A DNA stretch of 37,911 bases from Kiritimatiellia bacterium (lineage in GTDB: Bacteria; Verrucomicrobiota; Kiritimatiellia; RFP12; UBA1067), in NCBI GenBank assembly GCA_017405115.1, contig JAFRBA010000110.1, forward strand, positions 1-37,911. The letters are read 5' to 3'. Of the stretch, positions 1 to 8,448 are shown piece after piece. The notes under the pieces were generated by a model, which did not search any database, had not been told where the DNA came from, and was given only the letters and a program-made list of their open reading frames with translations. The position numbers and the translations under genes are program-made. How positions within the stretch are numbered: the stretch's first letter is position 1; every line of letters begins with the position of its first letter.

Positions 1-1616
1 CTTTTCCTTCTTCCTTCTTCCTTCTTTTCCGCGTAGTAGTCGTAGCCGCCCGGGAACTGCATTATGCCCTCGCGCGTTATCTCGATCACGCTCGTCGCCA
101 CGGCGCGCACGAAGTCGATGTCGTGCGACACCAGCACGATCGTGCCGCGGTACTTCAGCAGCGCGTCCTGCAGCAGGCGCCGTCCGTCAAGGTCGAGGTG
201 CGTCGTCGGCTCGTCAAGAAGCAGCAGGTTCGGCGCCGAGAGGAACAGTCTGAGGAACGCAAGGCGGATCTTCTCGCCGCCGGAGAGGACGCCTGCGGGC
301 TTCTCCACGTCGTTCTCCTCGAATCCGAACGCGCCCAGCTGGTTGCGGAACACCTTCTCGGGTCCGCCGCCATGCGCGTCCCATGCGTTCTTCGCGTTCC
401 GGTAGACGCTGAGGTCGGGCGGCACGGTCTCGGCGAACTCCTGGCTCAGGTATCCCGGCACCACGTTGTGCCCGAGTACGGCCTTGCCCTCGGTCGGCTG
501 CCGCGTGCCGGCGATGATGCGCATGAGCGTCGTCTTGCCGAGCCCGTTGTAGCCTATGAGCGCCACCTTGTCGCCTCGCGCCACGTTGAAGGATATCCCC
601 TCGAACACCTTCTTGACGCCGTCGTAGCTGAAGCCCAGGTTCTCGCACCGGAACATCTCCACTCCGCTGGGCGGAGGCTCCGCGAGGCGAAGGCGCCCCG
701 ACTGCGTGTAGCGCTTCGGCAGCACGATGCGCTCGGCGTCGATCCTGTCTATGATCTTCTGGCGGCTCTGCGCCTGCGCCGCCTTCGTGGCCTGCGCGCG
801 GAAGCGGTCCACGAACCTCTGCAGCTGCTCGCGGTGGTGGTCCTGGTTCTCCTTCGCGGCCTTCAGGTGCTGGTAGCGCACCTCGCGCTCCTCGAGGTAG
901 TAGTCCAGGTCGCCCTCGTAGCGGGTGGCGGTTCCGGCGTCCACTTCTACCGTTATGTTCGTCAGCGTGCGCAGGAGGTAGCGGTCGTGGGAGATGAGCA
1001 TCAGCGTTCCGTCGTACGCCTTGAGGAACTTCTGCAGCCAGTCCACGGCGGGGAGGTCGAGGTAGTTGGATGGCTCGTCGAGGAGCAGCAGGTCCGGCTT
1101 GGACGCAAGGACGCGCGACAGCTCCGCACGCATCCGCCAGCCGCCGGAGAACGACCTGAACGGCTTGGCGAACTCCTCCGTCGTGAAGCCGAGCCCGCCG
1201 AGCGCCACCTTCACGCGCGTCTCGATGTCGTAGCCCCCGAGGTGCTCGAACTTAGTCTGAAGCTCGCCGTAGCGCTTCATCTTCGCGGGGTCCGTGAGAT
1301 CGGCCTCGAGCTCCTGCATCTCGGCCTCCATCTCGGAAAGCCCGGGGATGCCGCGGAGCGAATACTCGAGCAGCGACTCCTCCGGCGTGTCCGGCTCGGG
1401 GTTCTGGCGCGTGAAGCCGATGCGCGGGCTGGACTCTATCACGAGCTCTCCCTTGTCCGTGGACATCTCGCCGAGCACGATCTTGAACAGCGTCGACTTG
1501 CCGCTGCCGTTCGGGCCCACCACTCCGACGCGGTCGCCCTTGTTGACGCGGAACGTGACGTCCGTGAGGACGTCCTGGTGCCCGTAGTGTACCGATATGT
1601 TCTTGAAGTCCAGCAT
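1..1616 (-). CDS. ABC-F family ATPase (3' end outside window)
   Basis: Soluble twin-ATPase protein of the ABC-F family, whose members act on ribosomes rather than in membranes. 538 codons are visible and no stop is reached. Domain 1 has Walker A GPNGSGKST near residue 34, signature FSGGW near 156 and Walker B LLLLDEPSNYLDL near 176. A charged linker follows (about 235-320), as ABC-F proteins have. Domain 2 has GYNGLGKTT near 355, LSGGEK near 444 and LLLLDEPTTHLDL near 464. There are no membrane segments. The ATG at 1616 opens directly on the first beta strand (MLDFKNISVHYG). The start lies 5 bp after the stop of a 33-codon relic ORF and has only a weak AGGA, so translation may be coupled to that ORF. 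The visible C-terminus is a Lys/Glu/Arg-rich tail encoded by a 7-bp repeat. Subfamily (Uup-, EttA- or resistance-like) cannot be decided. Confidence 0.93.
   Translation of the reverse strand, partial: MLDFKNISVHYGHQDVLTDVTFRVNKGDRVGVVGPNGSGKSTLFKIVLGEMSTDKGELVIESSPRIGFTRQNPEPDTPEESLLEYSLRGIPGLSEMEAEMQELEADLTDPAKMKRYGELQTKFEHLGGYDIETRVKVALGGLGFTTEEFAKPFRSFSGGWRMRAELSRVLASKPDLLLLDEPSNYLDLPAVDWLQKFLKAYDGTLMLISHDRYLLRTLTNITVEVDAGTATRYEGDLDYYLEEREVRYQHLKAAKENQDHHREQLQRFVDRFRAQATKAAQAQSRQKIIDRIDAERIVLPKRYTQSGRLRLAEPPPSGVEMFRCENLGFSYDGVKKVFEGISFNVARGDKVALIGYNGLGKTTLMRIIAGTRQPTEGKAVLGHNVVPGYLSQEFAETVPPDLSVYRNAKNAWDAHGGGPEKVFRNQLGAFGFEENDVEKPAGVLSGGEKIRLAFLRLFLSAPNLLLLDEPTTHLDLDGRRLLQDALLKYRGTIVLVSHDIDFVRAVATSVIEITREGIMQFPGGYDYYAEKKEEGRRK
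6..26 (-). repeat. Heptanucleotide repeat in the ABC-F tail
   Basis: Three perfect copies of CCTTCTT (coding strand AAGAAGG) lie at 6-12, 13-19 and 20-26, with a degenerate copy running toward the window edge. The unit has no stop in any frame on the coding strand and gives a 7-residue E/G/R/K-rich repeat in the C-terminal tail. The array may continue beyond base 1. Confidence 0.75.
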
Positions 1617-1621
1617 TGGTC

Positions 1622-1723
1622 CTAGTCGTCAAGGGGCTTCCAGCGTACAGTATATCGCCGCCATATCGCCCTTCGCGAGTGCTCGTCAGGGAAGCACGGA
1701 CCTGTCGTATTGAATCTCTTCAT
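1622..1723 (-). pseudogene. N-terminal stub of an AAA-ATPase-like (PF09820-type) gene
   Basis: A 33-codon ORF begins MKRFNTTGPCFPDEH. This resembles, from memory, the conserved start of the AAA-ATPase-like/PD-(D/E)XK proteins that are numerous in gut bacteria. After about 15 residues it turns into an unrelated arginine-rich stretch and stops at 1622. It has a good ribosome binding site (GAGGA at 1732-1736, 8 nt before the ATG) and an extended -10 box. The signals for a full gene survive while the gene body is gone. The ABC-F start follows 5 bp after the stop, so the stub now behaves as a leader ORF for it. The family assignment rests on a short motif. Confidence 0.5.
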
Positions 1724-1749
1724 GACTGCATTCCTCACATGCGCCGCAT

Positions 1750-1758
1750 ATTATATCA
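1750..1758 (-). promoter_or_regulatory. Extended -10 promoter (TGATATAAT)
   Basis: TGATATAAT on the minus strand, with 26 nt between the hexamer and the ATG of the stub ORF at 1723. No convincing -35 is visible, which suits an extended -10 promoter. It probably drives the stub and the ABC-F gene. The rest of the spacer up to 1999 shows nothing I can name. Confidence 0.65.
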
Positions 1759-1999
1759 AATCCCGTGGATTCATGCCTAAAGGCAATGCAAGGGCGCTTA
1801 CGCTGCGGCATGCCAGAACGAAATGGGAACACCAAGCGACGGCAGCGTCGTACAGCCGGTCGCCATACTCGACGACCAGCCGTTTCGCACCCGAATTCGG
1901 GTCCGCCTTGATTTTCCCGGATCTCCATTGGGCTTTATTGTTTAGATGCAGCCCACCACGAAATCGTTTGCATCAATTCAAGACAGCGAAACGGCAATT

Positions 2000-4900
2000 T
2001 CACTTCCAGTAGTACTTGGTCAGCAGCGGATACTTGGCAGGGTTGTCGAGGATCTCCTTCTCGATGCGCTCCACGGTCTGCTCGTCGGTGAGCTGCGCGA
2101 GCGCAAGCTCGGCGGCGGTCGTCTCCTGCTCCAGCGTCTTGCCCTTAAGCAGCTCGGCATCGTCCTCGCTCGCCTTGAGGCGCTTGATCTCGCCGCGGTT
2201 GGCCGCGAGGGGAGATGTCGCCTTCGTGAGCTTGGCGGCCTCGGCCATCAACGCATCCCGAAGATTCCGATCGGGGAGCACGGCGACGCCGCCAACCACA
2301 ATCGTACCCTCCATGAAATGAAAGCGCTTCGGATCGAGCGGGGCGACGCGCGTGTAGTCCAGCGAGTCGGCCGCCTTCATGAGAAGCCCCTCCACCGAGC
2401 GCTGGGCGTCGGCCTCCGCGCCATGCCCGGCGGAGACGTTGAGGTTCGCCTGCGCCTTCCAGTCTTCGCCGTACGCGCCGGGATACACGGTCTCGGCGAG
2501 CTGGGCTACGAGCTCTCCGGACTCCTTCTCCCAGTAGTCGGTTCCAGTGCCCTTGCGACCCATGTCGTGGCCGGCGGCCGTGATGGAGAGAGCTCCCATG
2601 TCCACGTCGACGCCGCGCTCGCGCATGATGTTGCCGAGGGCGTTGGCGAATATGAACACGCGCGTGGCATGTCCGCGCCCGTGTATGTTGCGCCCGTTCT
2701 CGAAGCTCTTCTCGTGGCCGCCGTATGCAGGGAGGGCTCCGAAGAGGGCGCGCTTGCGCTCGGCGAGCGTCTGCGGCGCGGCGGTGGCGTTCGCCGGCGC
2801 GGGCATGGACACCTCGACGCGAGTCGGCGCAAACGGGTGCGACGCGTTGAGCTCATCGAAAAGCCCGGGGTTGACGATGGACGCCATGGCCCGCACATTC
2901 GGCGGAATCTGGGAGAAGTCAACTTCGCCGGGCACAAGCGCCCCGTTGCCTATGCCGTACTTGGTGGAGAGGCGGCCTGACACCACCTGCACGAATCCGT
3001 TGAACGTGTCGACGGAAGTCGACTGCTCGTACGACATGAACTTCGTGGCGGCGGCCGTCGCGGCGAACACGTCGGTGAAATCCTTGGTCGACATCACGCG
3101 GTGGAGCTTCTCGAGCGCCGCGCGCCCGTAGCGCTGCTCGATCGCGGCAAGGGCGACGGACACACCCCTGAAGATGTACCCGTTGCGGTCGTCGGGCCCG
3201 AATTCGCCGTCCGGATGCGCCTTGGCGTCCGCCAGGCACACCGCGTCGAGCTGCCGGGCGAAATCCTGGTACGCCGCCATGAACGCCGCAATGCCGAAGT
3301 CCTTCTCTGCCGAGAGGAGGCTCCCCAGCGAAGAGGCTACGTTCTCGGCGCATTCCCTTACGCCGTTGGCCTCCTCAGGCGACTTGATGCGCTCGCCGCT
3401 CATCGCCCAGCCGTAGTATGCGTCCTTGAGTATTTTATCCGTGAACGGACGTTTCCCGGCCTTCTTCAGCATGTCGAGCCGTTGGCTCAGGAATGGCACG
3501 ACAACCTTCTTGCGCACGTCGGCCTTCACCTCCGAGATGTCGCGCACAGTGAGATTCCAGCCCGACGCCGCATATCTCGCCAGATGCGCCTGAACTTGCC
3601 GGAGCAGGAGCGTCAGGGCTCGGCCGCCGACCGCGAACTTGTTGCCGAGCCCCATGGCCGCGACCTCCTCCACCCGTCCGGCAAGCTCCTCCGCAAGCGC
3701 GTCGTTCACAAGGTCGGAGAGGTCCGGGGCGATGTTCTCCTTGGCGAGCTGCGCTACGACGAAGACGCGTATGCGCTCCTGCTTCATGCCGGCATCGACG
3801 GCCGCCTTGATCAGCGCGGATAGCTTAGCAGGGTCTTTCACCCCGTTTTCCCCGGCGGCAAGAATCCCGTCCGCAACATGCTCCATGGCCGCAAGGACAT
3901 GCCCTTCGGCGGAGTATCGTATAGACGACCTGTCGTGCATGCCCTCCTTCTCCGGGTCGTCGATGTCGCCGATGACCTTCTCGCATTCGCCGGCGAACAT
4001 AGCGATGACGCTCTCCGGAGCCTTGACGAAATTCACTCCGAACGCCCTTTCCACGGCTCCGCGCTTGTCGTCGGAGAGGTCCTTGAACTTGGTGTTGATG
4101 ATCTCCGCACGGTCGTCTCCGGCGAAGAGCGAGTTCGCGAACTCGCGGCTGTGCGGGCGCAGGATATCCTTCGCCTCTTCGATGTCCTCGCGGAGGGTGT
4201 CCCTGTCGGGGCCTTCAAGCGAGACTTCATCGGCGCCGTAGAAGGTCACCTTGAAGCCGTTGTCCTTGCCGAACTTGACGAGCCTGGCCGTGTCTGCGGC
4301 GGTCTTGGATTCGATCCACTCGTCCTTGCCCATGCCGCCGGCGACGGAGCTGTCGGCCTCGTACAGCTTGCGGTAGTGCTGCCTGATCTCGTCGCTTGGC
4401 ACCCTCATCTCCTCGATGTCGCGGGAGACGACGATCGGGCCGTGGAGCTGCGCCTCGATGTAGTCGCAGCCGCACATCTTGACCGGGGCGCCGGGATCGG
4501 CGATCCGGCGCAGCGTCGTGAAGCCGAACGACACGGGCAGCATCTCTCCGGTGTCGGCGAGCAGGTTCTCGATGTTGTCGTATCCGGCCGCGCGGGAGAG
4601 CTCGTGCTTCTTCACGCCGAGCGCGTCCAGAAGCGCCGCGTTCACGTCGTCGTTTTCAATGGGGCGCGCGCCTTCGCGGCGATGCGCGTTCAGCTCGTGG
4701 GTAATGTCGCCTATGGCGCTCTCGATGCCATGGCCGTTGATCGTCTTCCCGGCGTGGGCCTTGAATATCTTGTCAACACATGCGCCGCCGGACGTTCCGA
4801 CGTCCCGCAGCGCGGCGATCGCCCCGTCGTCGAGGAACTTCCCGAGCCGCTCCGATATCTTTCCGAGGAACGCGTCGAGCGCGCCGTCCCCGAAGTGGTA

Positions 4901-6430
4901 CCTCACGGAGAAGAAGGAGTCGTCGAGCGTGTAGGTGGCCTGCTGCTTCACGTGCTCGCGCACCACGAGCGCCACGCTGCCGTACATGGACGCGCCGCCG
5001 TCCTTCGCATTGCCCATGTTGAAGGCCGCGTACACAGGCCGGTCCTTGCCCCTGAACTCATCCGTCCTGCCGTACTCCGGGAAGAAATGCCTCTCAACGT
5101 CATTGCGCCTGATGAGCGCGCCAGTGGCGTCCTTCGCAATCCCCTTCTGCTCCTTTGAGACGAACGTGTTGACGAGCGAGAATCCGGGCTTGAAGAGCGG
5201 CGGGTCGTCCGGGTTCTGCCCCGGCCGCCATCCGAGAAGGTTGGAGAGGTGAGTGTTGATCGTAAGCTCGCTCTTGCGGAGCATGTCGCCGATATCGTGC
5301 GTATCGACATCCGTGAAGCCGACGGCGCACATCTCCTTCGAGACCTTTCCGGCAAGGCGCTCCTCGTTGATATTGCCGTAGGCGGCGCGCGTCGTGATGA
5401 TCTCGAGGTTCACGCTCGTCATCTCGCCCTCGCCGCCGCGCGCCGAGAGGTCGCGCTCGACGCCCTCGCCGCAATGGCGCAGGACAGGGGCCTGGGCGGC
5501 GATCATCTGCGCATCGCTCACCGTCGTCGCCCTGCCAAGCGCGATGCGGTGGGATATCTCGGAGACGACCAGCGCCTCAAGGCGACCCAGGGCGAGCGCC
5601 GTGCGCTCGCACGCGTCGGCCTGATCGACGGTGAGGTCGAACGTCGCCAGCCTTCGCGAGAGCTCGCGCTTAAGGGCGTCCGTCTCGCGGGAGAGCATCC
5701 CCTGATAGACCTGCGAAAGCGTGCCGTTGTCGAGCGAATCAAGAGCGCGGGCGAACAACTGGGAGAACATCGTGTCCGCGCCTGCCGCCCCGCCTCCGGC
5801 GGCAGCCTCGCGCTCGGCCACGTACGCGAACACGTTGAGCGCGCGGGCGAGCGACACCACGTCCATCTTGCCGTCCGGGCGAGCGAGGAAATGGAGCGCT
5901 GAATTGACCTGCTCCGTATTCGGCGCCCCATGGGCCGCACTCTTGAGGTCGTCGACCATCTGGTCGAGGTAGAAGGACTGTCCGCCGATCCTGATCGGCA
6001 GGCGGCGGGCGTTGGCGACGTTCACGGATTCGCGGTCCGCGTCCGCCGTCGCAGTGCTATCGCCGCCGACGTGCCTCACGTGCTTGTCTATGAGCTCGCG
6101 CACCTCCTGGCGAGTCAGCGGCTCGATGGCGCGGGCGCTTAGGGCCTTCGGATTGGTGTCGTCCGGAGGCAGGCCAAGTGCCTTGCGGATTTCGGCGATC
6201 GCGGCAGCGTTGCCGCCGAGCCGCGTTGTCATCGCGCGCACGAAGGCCCGCTTGAGCTCCACGGTGCGCTCCACGGCCACAGTGGCCTTGTTCAAGATCT
6301 TGAAGGTCACGTGGTGGTTCACCTTCTTGAGCGAGATTCCCGTACTGGTAGTCTTGTAGTCAATCTGCCCGGCGTTGTGGTCGCCAGACGCTATTGCGTC
6401 GAACTTCTCAAACGAGACTTCTATGGCCAT
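2000..6430 (-). CDS. 1476-residue protein: DUF3626-like region and SidE-PDE-like HD domain
   Basis: Large protein of unknown role, with no signal peptide and no membrane segment. The ATG at 6430 has a strong AGGAGG at 6440-6445. Residues about 464-681 carry two blocks I associate with DUF3626: RPVYAAFN with YGSVALVV and a following DDSF (464-506), and DYIEAQLHGPIVVSRDIEEM (656-675). Residues about 1245-1365 form an HD-type phosphohydrolase: HGRGH (H1250, H1254), GHDMGR (H1288, D1289), H1336 and ADSLDYTR (D1355). The spacing, with DYWEKES after the HD pair, resembles the phosphodiesterase domain of Legionella SidE proteins. The rest is mainly helical with no recognised family. It stands alone between hipBA and the ABC-F region. 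DUF3626 is a motif-level call; the HD domain is firm; the SidE likeness is inference. Confidence 0.8.
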   Translation of the reverse strand: MAIEVSFEKFDAIASGDHNAGQIDYKTTSTGISLKKVNHHVTFKILNKATVAVERTVELKRAFVRAMTTRLGGNAAAIAEIRKALGLPPDDTNPKALSARAIEPLTRQEVRELIDKHVRHVGGDSTATADADRESVNVANARRLPIRIGGQSFYLDQMVDDLKSAAHGAPNTEQVNSALHFLARPDGKMDVVSLARALNVFAYVAEREAAAGGGAAGADTMFSQLFARALDSLDNGTLSQVYQGMLSRETDALKRELSRRLATFDLTVDQADACERTALALGRLEALVVSEISHRIALGRATTVSDAQMIAAQAPVLRHCGEGVERDLSARGGEGEMTSVNLEIITTRAAYGNINEERLAGKVSKEMCAVGFTDVDTHDIGDMLRKSELTINTHLSNLLGWRPGQNPDDPPLFKPGFSLVNTFVSKEQKGIAKDATGALIRRNDVERHFFPEYGRTDEFRGKDRPVYAAFNMGNAKDGGASMYGSVALVVREHVKQQATYTLDDSFFSVRYHFGDGALDAFLGKISERLGKFLDDGAIAALRDVGTSGGACVDKIFKAHAGKTINGHGIESAIGDITHELNAHRREGARPIENDDVNAALLDALGVKKHELSRAAGYDNIENLLADTGEMLPVSFGFTTLRRIADPGAPVKMCGCDYIEAQLHGPIVVSRDIEEMRVPSDEIRQHYRKLYEADSSVAGGMGKDEWIESKTAADTARLVKFGKDNGFKVTFYGADEVSLEGPDRDTLREDIEEAKDILRPHSREFANSLFAGDDRAEIINTKFKDLSDDKRGAVERAFGVNFVKAPESVIAMFAGECEKVIGDIDDPEKEGMHDRSSIRYSAEGHVLAAMEHVADGILAAGENGVKDPAKLSALIKAAVDAGMKQERIRVFVVAQLAKENIAPDLSDLVNDALAEELAGRVEEVAAMGLGNKFAVGGRALTLLLRQVQAHLARYAASGWNLTVRDISEVKADVRKKVVVPFLSQRLDMLKKAGKRPFTDKILKDAYYGWAMSGERIKSPEEANGVRECAENVASSLGSLLSAEKDFGIAAFMAAYQDFARQLDAVCLADAKAHPDGEFGPDDRNGYIFRGVSVALAAIEQRYGRAALEKLHRVMSTKDFTDVFAATAAATKFMSYEQSTSVDTFNGFVQVVSGRLSTKYGIGNGALVPGEVDFSQIPPNVRAMASIVNPGLFDELNASHPFAPTRVEVSMPAPANATAAPQTLAERKRALFGALPAYGGHEKSFENGRNIHGRGHATRVFIFANALGNIMRERGVDVDMGALSITAAGHDMGRKGTGTDYWEKESGELVAQLAETVYPGAYGEDWKAQANLNVSAGHGAEADAQRSVEGLLMKAADSLDYTRVAPLDPKRFHFMEGTIVVGGVAVLPDRNLRDALMAEAAKLTKATSPLAANRGEIKRLKASEDDAELLKGKTLEQETTAAELALAQLTDEQTVERIEKEILDNPAKYPLLTKYYWK

Positions 6431-6543
6431 TGCTGCCCCCCTCCTGTTTGCAATGTTTCGTGGTCACACTATCTACACGCCGCGCGGCAAAAGGTTACAC
6501 TTGCGCAAAGGGTCATGATTGATCTTCGGAGATATCATTTCGG

Positions 6544-7761
6544 CTACAGGGCGCCCTTGACTTCGCGGAGGACGCGCGGGGCGGTTCCGATGGCGAAGCG
6601 GTCGGCGACCTCCAGGAGATCGTCGTCCGTTATCTTCGACTGCTTGCCGTTGACCTTTATCGCATGGAAGTCGTGCCATCCGCACCAGGGATCCATCACC
6701 TCCTCGGCCTCCTGCGGCGCCCCGCCGTTGATGTCATACGCAGGCGCAAGCTCCCAGCGTCCGTTTTCGCGCATGAGAAATGAAAAGTTCTTCGTGTGGT
6801 CGTCGCTTTCGTCTGCCAGCACATTGAATGCCATGCGCCTGAACATCTGCTCCTTCGCCTCGTACCCGAGAGAAAGGCGGTCAATCACCGAGAAGATATC
6901 GTCGTACGAACAGACATCCGCTCCCATGCCGGTCGGCAGGTGGTCTATCGCCGCCAACGTCTGGACATGGAACCGCGTCTGTCCGTCTCGATCGAAGCGC
7001 TTGGTCATGAAATGCTCCAGACCGTCCAGCTCCAAAAGGCGGCATTCGCTCGTTTCGATTCCAGCCGCCCGCGCTTTCTGCATGATTTCGTACTCGCATC
7101 GCCCACGATACGGATACTCTGGAGGCGTGAACTTTATTATCCAATGCTCAAATCCGTCCGGCAGCCCCCTGTCGCCCGCGAGGAACTGCCCCGTCTCGCG
7201 GTTCCATCCTACGACCGCCTTCGCCTTGCCGCCGCCTGCGGAGACGCCGACGCGAAGGATGCTCCGCAAGGCATCGGCACCGGACATCTTCTCAAGAGAA
7301 CCGTTGAGAACCTTTCGCGCCTCCTCCGTAAGTTTGCGCATATCCAATGCGAACGGCTTTCCGCCATGCGGGTTGCGCTCCGGCTCGTAGCAAAGCGCCC
7401 CCATGCCGCGGGCACCTATGTACGCCAACCTGTCGAGGGCGGTAATTGAATCCGCCGGCACACCGTGCCTGCGCATATACTCGTTTATGAGCGTGTTGCC
7501 GAAACCATCCGGGAGCGAGTCCGCAAACACGCCCGGAAGCCCCATGAACACATCACGACCGAAATCGTTGAATACATACGGTCCCGTTCCATCAGCAAGC
7601 GGCATCTTGATCGGCGCAATGTCAAGTCCACTCACTAGAAACTCCGGATCGTACTCAAAGGCAAAATACCCCGCCGAATACGGAACAATAGCTCCAACCA
7701 TGCGGTTCCAGAGGGAAACCTTTATGGCTCTGACCGGAACAAAACCAGACGACCTACCCAT
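6544..7761 (-). CDS. hipA: HipA-family Ser/Thr kinase toxin
   Basis: Toxin kinase of a HipBA type II toxin-antitoxin module, expected to phosphorylate a cytoplasmic target (glutamyl-tRNA synthetase in E. coli). The 405 residues are slightly shorter than E. coli HipA. Visible features are the N-terminal subdomain with LPDGFGN (84-90), a glycine-rich loop SAGGGKAKAVV (174-184), the catalytic segment ADESDDHTKN (D321, H322, N325) and the metal-binding LAPAYD (D343). All key residues are present, so the kinase looks active. I placed the start at the ATG at 7761 because it overlaps the hipB stop by 8 bp and the protein then begins like other HipA proteins; upstream codons in this frame lie inside hipB. 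Translation is probably coupled to hipB. Confidence 0.93.
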   Translation of the reverse strand: MGRSSGFVPVRAIKVSLWNRMVGAIVPYSAGYFAFEYDPEFLVSGLDIAPIKMPLADGTGPYVFNDFGRDVFMGLPGVFADSLPDGFGNTLINEYMRRHGVPADSITALDRLAYIGARGMGALCYEPERNPHGGKPFALDMRKLTEEARKVLNGSLEKMSGADALRSILRVGVSAGGGKAKAVVGWNRETGQFLAGDRGLPDGFEHWIIKFTPPEYPYRGRCEYEIMQKARAAGIETSECRLLELDGLEHFMTKRFDRDGQTRFHVQTLAAIDHLPTGMGADVCSYDDIFSVIDRLSLGYEAKEQMFRRMAFNVLADESDDHTKNFSFLMRENGRWELAPAYDINGGAPQEAEEVMDPWCGWHDFHAIKVNGKQSKITDDDLLEVADRFAIGTAPRVLREVKGAL

Positions 7762-8068
7762 TACGCGCCTTCTTTCCTGTGGCCGTTGCTCTCTGACGGA
7801 CTGAATGGCTCTCGCGACGAAAGATCTCCATCGGGCTGATCGGCGGCGGCGGCAGCGTGCGCATCCAGTCTGTCTTGCCAAATGTGCGGCAAACGGCAAG
7901 AAACGACTTGAGCGACACACCTCTGCCTGATTCAAGGTTACGATATGCCCCAAATGAAATGCCACTGCGCTCGGCAACTACACCCTGCGACAAGTTGCGA
8001 TGAAGACGGAGTTTGCGAACGGCATCTCCAATCTCCACCAACATTTGATCAACCACATTGCTTTTCAC
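7754..8068 (-). CDS. hipB: HipB-like Xre/Cro antitoxin
   Basis: DNA-binding antitoxin of the HipBA pair. The 104 residues contain an Xre-type helix-turn-helix at about 16-65 (LRLHRNLSQGVVAERSGISF, then YRNLESGRGVSLKSFLAVCR), followed by a basic, probably flexible tail that may contact HipA. The start is a GTG at 8068, supported by AGGAG at 8074-8078, 5 nt upstream. The stop overlaps the hipA start by 8 bp. HipB proteins repress their own promoter. The promoter here has a small ACAATTGT palindrome in its spacer, but not the TATCC-N8-GGATA operator of E. coli. Confidence 0.9.
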   Translation of the reverse strand: MKSNVVDQMLVEIGDAVRKLRLHRNLSQGVVAERSGISFGAYRNLESGRGVSLKSFLAVCRTFGKTDWMRTLPPPPISPMEIFRRESHSVRQRATATGKKARNG

Positions 8069-8100
8069 AACTGCTCCTTTTGTGGTAATTGATGCGACAT

Positions 8101-8129
8101 ATTCTACACAATTGTCATAAAAACGTCAA
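8101..8129 (-). promoter_or_regulatory. hipBA promoter
   Basis: TTGACG (8124-8129), a 17-bp spacer and TAGAAT (8101-8106) on the minus strand, near the sigma-70 consensus. The palindrome ACAATTGT (8108-8115) sits in the spacer and is a possible HipB site. The -35 box lies inside the reading frame of the apbE relic, so relic DNA supplies part of the promoter. Confidence 0.65.
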
Positions 8130-8162
8130 GTGCCTCGAAGCCCTGTCCCCCTCGAGGCGCTC

Positions 8163-8225
8163 TCCCCTGGACTGCAGCGCCGCGACCGTTCCCATCGCCA
8201 CCCATTCGACCCGGTCGCTCTTCAC
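8163..8225 (-). pseudogene. Relic of an apbE N-terminus
   Basis: In one frame this reads VKSDRVEWVAMGTVAALQSR, closely matching the start of the mature part of the intact ApbE at 23.6-24.6 kb (VERIAWPVMGTVAAVQTRG). The frame then runs into unrelated residues and stops at 8115. There is no start codon, lipobox or body, so it is a fragment. It differs at several positions from the intact copy and is unlikely to be a recent duplicate of it. Confidence 0.6.
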
Positions 8226-8440
8226 CTCCCCGGCGGCGGGATGGGCTTGACGACCGTGTACGTTCCCGGGGCATAGCGCTTCTCTGACTTGTGGGCGGGC
8301 GTCACGATCTTGTCGCGCCACCATCCGGTCGAAACCTCTGCGGCAAGGACGTTCTCCTCGCCCGCGCCGCGCCTCAGAAGGTCCGTCACGTCGTAGGAGA
8401 GCGTCTTGCCGTCCAGCTCAATGTTCTGTACGCTCGTGAC
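8222..8440 (-). pseudogene. Relic of a GH78 rhamnosidase with internal deletion
   Basis: A 72-codon open stretch without a proper start. TLSYDVTDLL and LAAEVSTGWWRDKIVTP match the N-terminal domain of GH78 enzymes, as in the intact gene at 16.6-21.1 kb (SYDVTHQLA, LSAEVSAGWWRDKIVTP). Only about ten residues later it reads RYAPGTYTVVK, which corresponds to the extreme C-terminal beta strand of the same family (DYAPGSYVV in the intact protein). The catalytic barrel between is missing, so this is the two ends of a rhamnosidase gene joined by a large internal deletion. It runs straight into the apbE relic. Together the two relics fill most of the 8069-8448 gap. Confidence 0.65.
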
Positions 8441-8448
8441 GCACGCCG

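Noticed and set aside
123..1625. Plus-strand frame of 500 codons
   Set aside because: It is antisense to a complete set of ABC-F motifs and is rich in Arg, Leu, Val and His as expected for the reverse of a high-GC gene.
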